Assembly: GCA_026196775.1 (NCBI GenBank)
Contig: JAPHUD010000029.1
Coordinates: 1 to 64,000, forward strand
Source: Flavobacteriales bacterium
GTDB lineage: Bacteria; Bacteroidota; Bacteroidia; Flavobacteriales_E; Vicingaceae
Length of the DNA: 64,000 nucleotides
Direction of reading: 5' to 3'
Below are positions 18,693-26,815 of this stretch, one piece after another. The position numbers and the translations under genes were made by a program. The notes beneath the pieces were generated by a model, which ran no database searches, was not told the origin of the DNA, and saw only the letters and a list, made by a program, of their open reading frames with translations. Numbering within the stretch: the stretch's first letter is position 1; each line of letters begins with the position of its first letter.

Positions 18693-19034
18693 ATGGAAGA
18701 AAATAAAGAACATACCAATCAACTCTCTAAACAAGATGTGGAGATGCAAATTATAGAAGTACTTAAATCAGTATATGACCCTGAAATTCCTGTAGATATT
18801 TACGAGTTAGGATTAATTTATGAAATTAATTTAGATGAGGAGTTTAATGCCGAAATTTTAATGACCCTGACTTCTCCTTCTTGTCCTGTAGCGGAAAGTT
18901 TACCCGAAGAAGTTCGTCAAAAAATTGAAGCACTTTGGTCAGTAAAATCGTGTATAGTTACCATGGTTTGGGAACCATCTTGGAATAAAGACATGATGAG
19001 TGAAGAAGCTAAGTTTGAGTTAGGGTTTATGTAA
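18693..19034 (+). CDS. SUF-associated DUF59/MIP18 family protein (SufT-like)
   Basis: The 113-residue protein is a DUF59 domain: VYDPEIPVDIYELGLIYEI, LMTLTSPSCPVAESLPEEV with the conserved Cys, and the C-terminal WEPSWNKDMMSEEAKFELG. Such proteins at the end of SUF operons act in Fe-S cluster maturation and delivery. It is the last gene of the operon and converges on the anti-sigma gene with a 13-bp gap and no obvious hairpin. Confidence 0.93.
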   Translation: MEENKEHTNQLSKQDVEMQIIEVLKSVYDPEIPVDIYELGLIYEINLDEEFNAEILMTLTSPSCPVAESLPEEVRQKIEALWSVKSCIVTMVWEPSWNKDMMSEEAKFELGFM

Positions 19035-19047
19035 GAAGAATAAGTCT

Positions 19048-20469
19048 TTAATTTAATGTTTTCAATTTATCTTGAGCTCTTTGCTGATAAAATCCTTTTT
19101 CATCAATAATTTCTTGTAACAGTTTTTTTGCTTTAACCGTTTCTTTCACCTCAATTAAAACTAAGACTTTATTCCATTTTGCTTCCTGGTTAAATTCTGT
19201 TTGAGGGTTTTTTAAAACCGCATCAAGTTTACTTAAGGCTCTTTTATAATTCTTTAAATTATATTCTGATAAAGCTCCATAAAACAAAGCGTTTACATCT
19301 TTTGGGTGTTTAGCAAGAATCATTTCAAAATCAATTAAGGCTTCTTTATAAGCTAACTTCTTAAAGTTTATAATCGCTCTTTCTAATACATCTTTATAGG
19401 TTTCTTTAACTATAGTTTGGTCTAACGATTTTTCAGCTTCAGCTTTTTGCTCTTTGTTAAGAAAATCAACAGGAGTAGCATCTGTTTCTGCTAATTTCTT
19501 AAAATCTTCTTCATTCTGATATTCAACAGTATAATCTACCACTTTATAATCATACAAATAATAGGTGTTTTGAGCTGTTATTCCGGCAGACAAAGAATTT
19601 CCGGATGCTACAGCTTCTTGTTTAGCAGTTGGTGCTTGAGCAGATTTTGCTTTTTTTCTATTGGTTTCATTTCTTTGTTTTTCCACTACCACTTTGTCAG
19701 CATCAGGTTCACTTTCTTCGGCAGCCACAGTTGATGAAATAACTTGTTGATTGTTATTCAACACTTCATTATCGTAATAAGTAGCGTTATTATCATTTTT
19801 TGAAAACACCTCCTCCTCAACAACTTCTGCGTCCATACTTTCAGGAGCTTCATCTGCCAATACTATATCATCCTCTATTCTATCTTTATTGGGTGTTCCT
19901 CTATAACCCGGTTTATCAAAAACACTTGGTGGAGTAGGTTGTTCTAAATTTTCAGTTGCTGTTTCCGCCATTTTTAATGTGTTATCTTCAGTAGCTTCAT
20001 CTTTGTTTTGACTTCTATCAACAACATCTTTCTTATCTTCATCAATTCTTTCTTCTTTAATATAATTTTCTGTTGGAGCAGCATTACTTTGTTCTGCTCC
20101 CGTTTGTTGATGAACAGCCATTTCGTTTTGTGCAAACTTATTTTCATCAAACAAATTAAATAAAAAGTACACTCCAAAAATTATGGCTACAAGAGATGCT
20201 GCTGCCATCAACCAACCTCCTCTAAAAAAAGGATTTGACTCTCCGGTTGCAATTCTATTATCGATTTTATTATCAATGGCCAAAATAGTAGCACTATTTG
20301 TGGCAAATTTCATTCCTGCCATCGCATCAGAACACAAATCACAATCGAGCATGTGTTTTTCCACCTCGTGCAACTCTTTCTTAGAAAGCTGATGCTTAAT
20401 ATACTTCATCATCGTTTCTTTAGAAATGCATGTGGTTGCAGAAAATATATGGTTATGTAATTCTTTCAT
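19048..20469 (-). CDS. Anti-sigma-like membrane protein with zinc-finger domain and TPR tail
   Basis: The 473-residue protein has an N-terminal zinc-finger anti-sigma domain with His39, Cys43 and Cys46 (EKHMLDCDLCSDAM), one transmembrane helix at about 85-107, a long acidic low-complexity linker (about 110-330) and a C-terminal TPR-like region (about 365-470; LIDFEMILAKHPKDVNALFYGALSEYNLKNYKRAL is its core, spanning more than one helix). The zinc domain should bind the ECF sigma factor encoded 15 bp upstream, and the TPR part would reach into the periplasm. The signal sensed is unknown. Confidence 0.87.
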   Translation of the reverse strand: MKELHNHIFSATTCISKETMMKYIKHQLSKKELHEVEKHMLDCDLCSDAMAGMKFATNSATILAIDNKIDNRIATGESNPFFRGGWLMAAASLVAIIFGVYFLFNLFDENKFAQNEMAVHQQTGAEQSNAAPTENYIKEERIDEDKKDVVDRSQNKDEATEDNTLKMAETATENLEQPTPPSVFDKPGYRGTPNKDRIEDDIVLADEAPESMDAEVVEEEVFSKNDNNATYYDNEVLNNNQQVISSTVAAEESEPDADKVVVEKQRNETNRKKAKSAQAPTAKQEAVASGNSLSAGITAQNTYYLYDYKVVDYTVEYQNEEDFKKLAETDATPVDFLNKEQKAEAEKSLDQTIVKETYKDVLERAIINFKKLAYKEALIDFEMILAKHPKDVNALFYGALSEYNLKNYKRALSKLDAVLKNPQTEFNQEAKWNKVLVLIEVKETVKAKKLLQEIIDEKGFYQQRAQDKLKTLN

Positions 20470-20484
20470 ATCATTTTCAATTAT

Positions 20485-21069
20485 TCACTTCAAATTATTC
20501 ATTTGTATGGCTAAATTTCTTTTTCCGTTTTGTATGTAACTTTTTACTTGTTTTACAGAGTAACCCGTTTCTTCAGCTACTTCGTTGTAGCATTTTTCTT
20601 TCAGAAAAAACAATTCAATACAAACTCGCTGTTCTTCTTTTAATACTGCAATTGCTTTCTCTAAATCAGTTAATATTAATTCTTGCTCAAATTTTTCGCT
20701 TATTTCAAATGGAGCTGCAAAAGTCTCTTCATGTTCATAAGCTGCTTCATATTCGTTTACTTTTCTCAACACCGATTTCATTTTTCTTAAATGCATTAAG
20801 CAATGATTTCGTGCAACGCTATGTAACCATGATTTAAAATTCACTATTTCATGTTTTTTAAGGTCTTCCATTAAGTTTTCAAATATCTGCAAAACTGCAT
20901 CTTCAGATTCGGTTTCGTTTTTCAGGTATTTAAGGCAAACACCAAACACCAAGTGAGAATATCTTTTGTATAATTCACCCAAATATATTCCATCTCCATT
21001 GCTCTTATATGTTGCAATAAGCTCATTGTCTGATAATTTCTGAGGTCTATTTTTCTTAAAAATATTCAT
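20485..21069 (-). CDS. ECF-type RNA polymerase sigma factor
   Basis: The 194-residue protein contains region 2 (YKRYSHLVFGVCLKYL, SEDAVLQIFENL, FKSWLHSVARNHCL) and region 4 (VCIELFFLKEKCYNEVAE, then TGYSVKQVKSYIQNGKR), with no region 3, as in ECF sigma factors. It lies 15 bp upstream of the membrane anti-sigma protein, the usual sigma/anti-sigma operon. A strong terminator (21113-21155) separates it from the plug protein upstream. Confidence 0.95.
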   Translation of the reverse strand: MNIFKKNRPQKLSDNELIATYKSNGDGIYLGELYKRYSHLVFGVCLKYLKNETESEDAVLQIFENLMEDLKKHEIVNFKSWLHSVARNHCLMHLRKMKSVLRKVNEYEAAYEHEETFAAPFEISEKFEQELILTDLEKAIAVLKEEQRVCIELFFLKEKCYNEVAEETGYSVKQVKSYIQNGKRNLAIQMNNLK

Positions 21070-21112
21070 TGATAAAGTTTGGTCACTAAAAATGAATTGA
21101 TAAAGGTATTAA

Positions 21113-21155
21113 AAAAGTTCAAAGTTTAATAGTAAAAGTTAAACCTTGAACTTTT
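21113..21155 (-). terminator. Rho-independent terminator of the plug protein gene
   Basis: A 17-bp stem with one G-T wobble (21113-21129 against 21139-21155) is followed on the minus strand by a T tract. It lies 7 bp after the plug gene stop and before the sigma factor start. Confidence 0.8.
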
Positions 21156-21161
21156 AGGGAT

Positions 21162-21914
21162 TTACTTAAATTCCTGAGCTAGATCGAAATAACTTTTGGT
21201 TTCTACTACAATTACTCCGCCATTAACATCTCCATACTTTGCAGGTACGCCTCCAGTATAAACCTTCATTGCTCCAATAGCTAATCCAGGTATGCCTATC
21301 TCTCCAGTTATTGATTTCATCCCATCAGTAATAAACTGAGTAGAAGTTGGTCGCGCTCCTCTTATATAAACATCTTTACCATTGTTGGCCGGAGTTATCC
21401 CAGGTAACATTGTTAACATTTTTATAGGATCTTTTTGATTTACACTGTTGGATAATTCACTTGGAGTTAATGCTTGTACGTGTGGCTCAGCCTTGTCTAT
21501 TAGTGGAATTTCATGAATTACTTCCCTTTCTGCAACAATGACTACTCCTTCCATAGTATATGCCGCTTCAACCATTTCAATATCAACATAGGTTATTTTA
21601 TCTGATGTTAACTTTACATTAGATGTAATAATATCATCATACCCCAAAGAACTTGCTTTAACAGTATAAACTCCCGAATTCAAAGGCTTAATAGTATATC
21701 TTCCGTTGGTGTCAGTTGAAGTGCCATAAGGGATTCCGCCAACTTCTACATATACATTTACATTATACATTGGTTCGCCTGTAGATTTTTCTTTTACAAA
21801 TCCCTTAATCTCACTATTCTGAGAAAAGGCTGCCGAACACATTATTAATACTGAAAATCCTAAACCAATCAATTTTGTAGTTGTATTTTTAAATAAGGTT
21901 GATTTTCTGTTCAT
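21162..21914 (-). CDS. Secreted CarboxypepD-regulatory plus TonB plug protein lacking a barrel
   Basis: I start the gene at ATG 21914 because the product then begins MNRKSTLFKN with a clean signal peptide ending SAAFSQ; an ATG 15 codons earlier is in frame. The product has about 250 residues: a carboxypeptidase-regulatory-like beta sandwich (SEIKGFVKEKSTGEPMYN onward) and a TonB plug domain (PGITPANNGKDVYIRG, FITDGMKSI, VYTGGVPAKYGDVNGG). No beta-barrel follows: only about 90 bp separate it from the sigma gene, and a terminator fills part of that. It is therefore not a frameshifted receptor. It may sense or bind envelope ligands for the sigma/anti-sigma pair, but this is inference. Confidence 0.85.
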   Translation of the reverse strand: MNRKSTLFKNTTTKLIGLGFSVLIMCSAAFSQNSEIKGFVKEKSTGEPMYNVNVYVEVGGIPYGTSTDTNGRYTIKPLNSGVYTVKASSLGYDDIITSNVKLTSDKITYVDIEMVEAAYTMEGVVIVAEREVIHEIPLIDKAEPHVQALTPSELSNSVNQKDPIKMLTMLPGITPANNGKDVYIRGARPTSTQFITDGMKSITGEIGIPGLAIGAMKVYTGGVPAKYGDVNGGVIVVETKSYFDLAQEFK

Positions 21915-22117
21915 CGTCTTAGTTTTTAGATAATTGTTTTTGTAATTTTTAGTTTTCATAATTTCTAGGTTTTAGGTGAATATTAAGTTTTATTTGCCCT
22001 TTAGATGCAATAACTTTTTAAATTCCATAAAATTTTTAATCTTTTTTGTATAGATGATTAAATTATTTTATTTTTTACTATCTTTAACCCGTTGTAAATC
22101 ACTAACCAACTAAAATT

Positions 22118-24172
22118 ATGATGAAAACTAGCTCTCTTATTGTTATCCCAAGCTTGCTTTTAATAGCTGTAGGATGTTCAACTCAAGAAAAAAAAGACGA
22201 ACAACCAGAAAAAGAAATTACTCCTCCTTTTGATATAAGTCAAATAGATTCTTCTCATTCCGCTTGTGATGATTTTGAACAATTTGCTGCAGGAAATTGG
22301 TTGAAAAATAACCCTGTTCCTGAATCTGAAAGTCGTTGGGGAAGCTTTAATGTACTTCATGATGAAAATGAATTACAACTTAAAACAATAGTAGAGGAAG
22401 CCGCAAATGCTAAGGCTAAAAAAGGAACAGACCTACAATTGGTTGGTGATTTTTATACTTCTGCCCTAGATTCAACTACTATAAACAAATTGGGTTATAA
22501 ACCAATTAAACCACATTTAGATAAAATATACAATGCAGCTAGTTTAGCTGACTTAATAAGCACTTCTGTAGAAAATAAAAAAATTGGTTCAGGTGCATTT
22601 TTTGGCTTTTATGTTTACATAGATGCTAAAAATAGTGAAAGATACATCACGTACTTATCTCAAGGCGGGCTTGGCTTACCTGACAAAAGTTATTATTTTC
22701 CAAAAGACGAAAGAGGCGAAAATATTCTTGCTGAATATGAAAAATTTATCACTAAGCTATTTGTTCTTACCGATAATTCAGAAGAGGTTGCTGCCGAAAA
22801 AGCTAAAAACATCATCAAAATTGAAACTGAATTAGCTTCTAACTCTATGGATAGAGTTGACTTAAGAGATCCACATAAAACTTATCATAAAATGGATAAA
22901 GCAGGTTTGCAAAAATTGATGCCTGCAATTAATTGGAAAGACTTCTTTACAACTGCAGAGTTTAAGGATTTTGACACTTTAGTTGTTCGTCAACCTAATT
23001 TCTTTAAAGCGTTAAACAATTCGTTCAAAAAATTTCCTTTAGAAGATTGGAAAGATTATGTTGCTTATCATTTCATCAATGATTTTGCGGGACACCTGAG
23101 CATGGATTTTGAACAAACTAATTTTGATTTTTATTCTACTACACTAAAAGGTGTGAAACAAATGAAACCTCAATGGAAAAGAGCTTTAGGAAAATCTAAC
23201 AACTATGTTGGTCAGCCTGTAGGTAAACTTTTTGTTAAAAAACATTTTTCTGAGGAATCTAAACAAATGGTGTTGGATATGATTAATAATATTTCTGATG
23301 TTTTTAAAGAAAGAGTTCAACAATTAGACTGGATGAGTAATGAAACAAAATCTAAAGCTTTAGAAAAATTAAGCAAGTTTAATTATAAAATTGGTTACCC
23401 TGATAAGTGGAAAGACTTTAGTTCTGTTGATATTCAGTCGAATACTTTAGTTCAGAATGTAATGAACATGAACTATCACAACTATAAAGAAAATATTGAC
23501 AGATTAGGAAAACCAATTGACAAAGATGAGTGGGGAATGAATCCACAAAGAATTAATGCATATTACAATCCTACAATGAACGAAATTGTTTTCCCAGCTG
23601 CTATTTTACAACCTCCATTTTTTAATCCTGAAGCTGATGATGCTATCAATTATGGTGGTATAGGATCTGTTATCGGTCATGAATTTTCCCATGGTTTTGA
23701 TGACAAAGGAAGCCAGTTTGATGGTAATGGAAATCTTAAAAATTGGTGGACAGAAGCAGATTTGAAAAATTTTGGAGAACGTACAGCTAGACTAGTAAAT
23801 CAATTTAACAACTACGAAGTAGCTGAAGGCAATAAGGTAAATGGAGAGCTTACTCTAGGCGAAAACATTGCCGATATTGCTGGATTAACATTAGCTTATT
23901 ACGGTTTACAAAAAGCTGTTGAAAAGAAAGGAAAACCAGAATTAATTGATGGTTTTGACCACAACCAACGTTTCTTTTTAGGATGGGCTCAGGTTTGGCA
24001 TACCAATGCTAAAGATGAATTTCTTATCAATCAAGTGAAAACTGACCCACATTCTCCTACAAGATATAGAATAAATGGTCCTTTGGTTAATATGAATGAA
24101 TTTCGTAGTGCTTTTGGATGTAAAGAAGGTGAAATGGTTGCTCCTGATAGTTTGAGAGTTACTATTTGGTAG
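22118..24172 (+). CDS. M13 family zinc metallopeptidase (neprilysin-like lipoprotein)
   Basis: The 684-residue protein has a lipoprotein signal (lipobox A-V-G-C, Cys20). It carries the M13 active site HEFSH near residue 520, with GENIADIAG near 581 supplying the third zinc ligand, and the substrate-binding NAYYNP. The conserved C-terminal RVNGPLxN-like segment appears as YRINGPLVNMNEF. Such peptidases cut short peptides in the periplasm or at the outer membrane. Length is typical (about 670-700). Confidence 0.96.
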   Translation: MMKTSSLIVIPSLLLIAVGCSTQEKKDEQPEKEITPPFDISQIDSSHSACDDFEQFAAGNWLKNNPVPESESRWGSFNVLHDENELQLKTIVEEAANAKAKKGTDLQLVGDFYTSALDSTTINKLGYKPIKPHLDKIYNAASLADLISTSVENKKIGSGAFFGFYVYIDAKNSERYITYLSQGGLGLPDKSYYFPKDERGENILAEYEKFITKLFVLTDNSEEVAAEKAKNIIKIETELASNSMDRVDLRDPHKTYHKMDKAGLQKLMPAINWKDFFTTAEFKDFDTLVVRQPNFFKALNNSFKKFPLEDWKDYVAYHFINDFAGHLSMDFEQTNFDFYSTTLKGVKQMKPQWKRALGKSNNYVGQPVGKLFVKKHFSEESKQMVLDMINNISDVFKERVQQLDWMSNETKSKALEKLSKFNYKIGYPDKWKDFSSVDIQSNTLVQNVMNMNYHNYKENIDRLGKPIDKDEWGMNPQRINAYYNPTMNEIVFPAAILQPPFFNPEADDAINYGGIGSVIGHEFSHGFDDKGSQFDGNGNLKNWWTEADLKNFGERTARLVNQFNNYEVAEGNKVNGELTLGENIADIAGLTLAYYGLQKAVEKKGKPELIDGFDHNQRFFLGWAQVWHTNAKDEFLINQVKTDPHSPTRYRINGPLVNMNEFRSAFGCKEGEMVAPDSLRVTIW

Positions 24173-24420
24173 AAAAATTTATTAACAGTATTATTTCTAA
24201 TATTGGTTTTGGATTAGCGAGGTTACTATTTATCAGTATAGAAACATAGTAATAATAGAATTATATAGTAATTCATTGCATTTCCAAGGAATAGAATAAA
24301 TTAATTATGACACCTAAACTAAACTTTTTAGTAATAAAAACTATGTTACTATGTGGTTAAACAATTTGTTTATGCAATTTTGTAAAGTCGAAATAGAAAA
24401 CTTATTTTTAACCCTCAAAA
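24173..24420. other. Intergenic region with ACATAGTAA-type spacer repeats
   Basis: No gene is seen. ACATAGTAA (near 24244-24252) and its inverse TTACTATGT (near 24345-24353) recur, with several related variants. This looks like degenerate spacer sequence; a weak promoter for lpxH may lie in the last 60 bases. Confidence 0.3.
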
Positions 24421-25170
24421 ATGAATACATCTACCAAAATATACTTTGCCTCAGATTTTCATTTAGGTGCACCTAATCATGAAGAAAGTAAAAAACGTGA
24501 AGTTCGTGTCGTAAGGTGGTTGAATGAAGTTAAAAAAGATGCTTCAGAAATTTATTTGTTGGGTGATATTTTTGATTTTTGGTTTGAATATAAAACTGTC
24601 ATCCCTAAAGGATTTGTTCGTTTGCAAGGAAAAATTGCTGAGATTACAGATAGTGGTATTCCTATTCATGTTTTTACAGGCAATCATGATATGTGGATTT
24701 TTGATTATTTACCTAAAGAATTAGGAATTAAATTATATAGAGAGCCTATTATTCGTGAATATGATGGAAAGAAATTTTTCATAGGACATGGAGATGGATT
24801 AGGACCAGGAGACAAACAATACAAAATGCTAAAAGCAGTTTTTGCAAGTAAAGTTTGTCAGTGGTTTTTTGCACGTATTCATCCTAATTTAGGAATAGGA
24901 GTTGCTAATGCGTGGAGTAGAAAAAGCCGAAGAAATAACATTACCTATGATGAAAAATTTGAAGGAAAAGAAAAAGAATTACTTTATCATTTTTGTGTTG
25001 ACTACCTAAAAAAAGAACATGTAGATTATTTTATTTTCGGACATCGTCACTTGCCATTAGAAATTCCTGTTGGAGAACATTCAACTTACTTTAATTTAGG
25101 AGAATGGATAAAATACAATACTTATGCTGTTTTTGATGGAGAAAAATTGGAAATGAAAAAGTATGGTTGA
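24421..25170 (+). CDS. lpxH: UDP-2,3-diacylglucosamine diphosphatase
   Basis: The 249-residue metallophosphoesterase makes lipid X in lipid A synthesis. All metal-binding blocks are present: SDFHLGAP, GDIFDFWFEY, TGNHDMW, GHGDGLGPGD and FIFGHRHLP. It acts at the inner face of the cytoplasmic membrane. Length is normal, and it appears to be a single-gene unit. Other calcineurin-like phosphoesterases share the blocks, but the DFWFEY and GDGLGPGD segments are those of Bacteroidota LpxH. Confidence 0.92.
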   Translation: MNTSTKIYFASDFHLGAPNHEESKKREVRVVRWLNEVKKDASEIYLLGDIFDFWFEYKTVIPKGFVRLQGKIAEITDSGIPIHVFTGNHDMWIFDYLPKELGIKLYREPIIREYDGKKFFIGHGDGLGPGDKQYKMLKAVFASKVCQWFFARIHPNLGIGVANAWSRKSRRNNITYDEKFEGKEKELLYHFCVDYLKKEHVDYFIFGHRHLPLEIPVGEHSTYFNLGEWIKYNTYAVFDGEKLEMKKYG

Positions 25171-25302
25171 AATTAATATTGTTTTTTGTAACTTTTTGGT
25201 CTTTAAAAGGTAAATAATAACCTAGTTTTTTTATTTAATAATCTTTGCACAACTGATACAAAAGCTATATTTGTTAAAAAGAACTCAACCAACTAAAAAT
25301 CC

Positions 25303-26679
25303 ATGAAAAGTTTTTTAATAAAATTTTCAGTTTTGTTACACATGCTGACTATAGTTAGTAGTATAGGTTGGACTCAAGTGCCTGTAACTCGTATTTATAC
25401 TGATCACAATGGATTTTTCACCAGTAGTACTGCCAGTCCACAAGTAGCTGATGTAGCAACTCACCACCTTTTGGCGTTTGAAAGTGGAGGTATAATTTGG
25501 TCCACAGGAGTGAATGATGCTACATTAACAGCTAACGCGGTAACATTTACACCACAAGTATTTCAGGCAATGCCGGCAACAGTTAATAGCAATAACCCCA
25601 GTGCACTTATAGGAATTGGAAGGCAGTTTGGAGGGTTTGGTGGAGGTAACGGTTGTGCTCCGCCTGTTGTTCCACCAAGTGGAAATAATGTTTCCGCTTA
25701 TTTAACAGATGGTATAAATGGGTTAGACTTATCAACAGCAATATTTAATATTGGTGGGAATATTAAATATACTGTAGCAGGAATTAATCCTGCCTCTATT
25801 GGTGATGGAGTGCCTGATATTATTATAACACAGGCAGGTGATGTAAATGGTTCTTTGCTCGATCAATTCCGATTTTTAGATGTATCAAATAATCTTGTTG
25901 GTAATCAGATCGCTGTAAATTTTAATGGAGTGCCAACTGTTGCTCAGCCAACTTGGAAGTTCTATAATATACCAGGACTAGCTTGTGGTGGTTCTACAGC
26001 ATCTTCTAGAAATTTAAGGCTATTGGCATTCGATTTTGCTGATTTGGGAATTACAGCAGGAAATTATGCTTCAGTAACACAGTTTCAACATCAGTTAACT
26101 CCAAATACTGATGTAGCTTTTGTTGCCTACAACCAAAATTCTATTGAAATTTTACCTATTACGTTAATTGATTTTAATGCAACTCTTAATGATGATGTGG
26201 TTGAATTAACATGGGGAACCTCCTCAGAAATTAATAACGAATATTTTACCATTGAAAGAAGTGCAAATGCTAATGATTGGGAAGAAATTCATCAACAACC
26301 CGGTGCAGGAAATTCTTCAGATATTCGTTACTACCAGGCTATTGATTATTATCCACTAAAAGGTACATCTTATTACCGTTTAAAACAAACTGATTTTGAT
26401 GGAGAAAGTAGTTATTCGCACATTGTTCCTGTTCAATACAATGTGCAGGGTTTTATTATTTACCCCAATCCAACCAATAATTTGGTAACGGTGCAACTAG
26501 CAGAATTACCAAGCAATGGAATGGTAAATATTAAAGATGTATTAGGGAAAAACTTATTGCAACAAAAAATAACTTCCATCAACACCGAAATAAATGTAAA
26601 TCATTTGCCCAAAGGAATATATTATGTAGAATTGGTGGATGATAGTTACAAATATGCTAAAAAATTGGTGGTTCAATAG
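25303..26679 (+). CDS. Secreted protein with T9SS type A sorting domain
   Basis: The 458-residue protein has a Sec signal peptide (hydrophobic core LLHMLTIVSSIG), an N-terminal region of about 260 residues without a known domain, a fibronectin-like segment (about 285-375: ELTWGTSSEINNEYFTIERS, YRLKQTDFDGE) and a type A sorting domain (IYPNPTNNLVTVQL, MVNIKDVLGK, LPKGIYYVEL, KKLVVQ). It is exported by T9SS. The N-terminal part is rich in Gly, Asn and Thr, as in many cell-surface proteins. Function unknown. Confidence 0.87.
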   Translation: MKSFLIKFSVLLHMLTIVSSIGWTQVPVTRIYTDHNGFFTSSTASPQVADVATHHLLAFESGGIIWSTGVNDATLTANAVTFTPQVFQAMPATVNSNNPSALIGIGRQFGGFGGGNGCAPPVVPPSGNNVSAYLTDGINGLDLSTAIFNIGGNIKYTVAGINPASIGDGVPDIIITQAGDVNGSLLDQFRFLDVSNNLVGNQIAVNFNGVPTVAQPTWKFYNIPGLACGGSTASSRNLRLLAFDFADLGITAGNYASVTQFQHQLTPNTDVAFVAYNQNSIEILPITLIDFNATLNDDVVELTWGTSSEINNEYFTIERSANANDWEEIHQQPGAGNSSDIRYYQAIDYYPLKGTSYYRLKQTDFDGESSYSHIVPVQYNVQGFIIYPNPTNNLVTVQLAELPSNGMVNIKDVLGKNLLQQKITSINTEINVNHLPKGIYYVELVDDSYKYAKKLVVQ

Positions 26680-26815
26680 CTAGTTGATGAGGTTAAGGGT
26701 TTTTATGAGTTTAGGGATTGGATATGTGCAGAGGATTTCCCCTCTTAAGAGGGGAAGGGGTGTGTTTTTGGAGATTAGAAATTAGAAATTAACCACTAAC
26801 AAATAACTTCAAGTA
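26680..26815. repeat. Convergent spacer with 20-bp perfect palindrome
   Basis: The sequence at 26737-26756 is a perfect palindrome (TTCCCCTCTTAAGAGGGGAA), followed by AGGGGTGTG and a duplicated AGATTAGAAATTAG-type run. The GC-rich palindrome stands out from its AT-rich surroundings and belongs to a widespread class of Bacteroidota intergenic elements. It lies between two convergent genes and could end transcription from both sides. Confidence 0.6.

Noticed and set aside
20430-20837. 135-residue plus-strand open frame over the sigma factor gene
   Set aside because: It is a low-complexity shadow (Leu/Phe-rich) of the sigma and anti-sigma genes on the other strand.
21070-21914. Frameshifted TonB receptor pseudogene
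   Set aside because: There is no room for a barrel before the sigma gene, and a terminator follows the stop directly.
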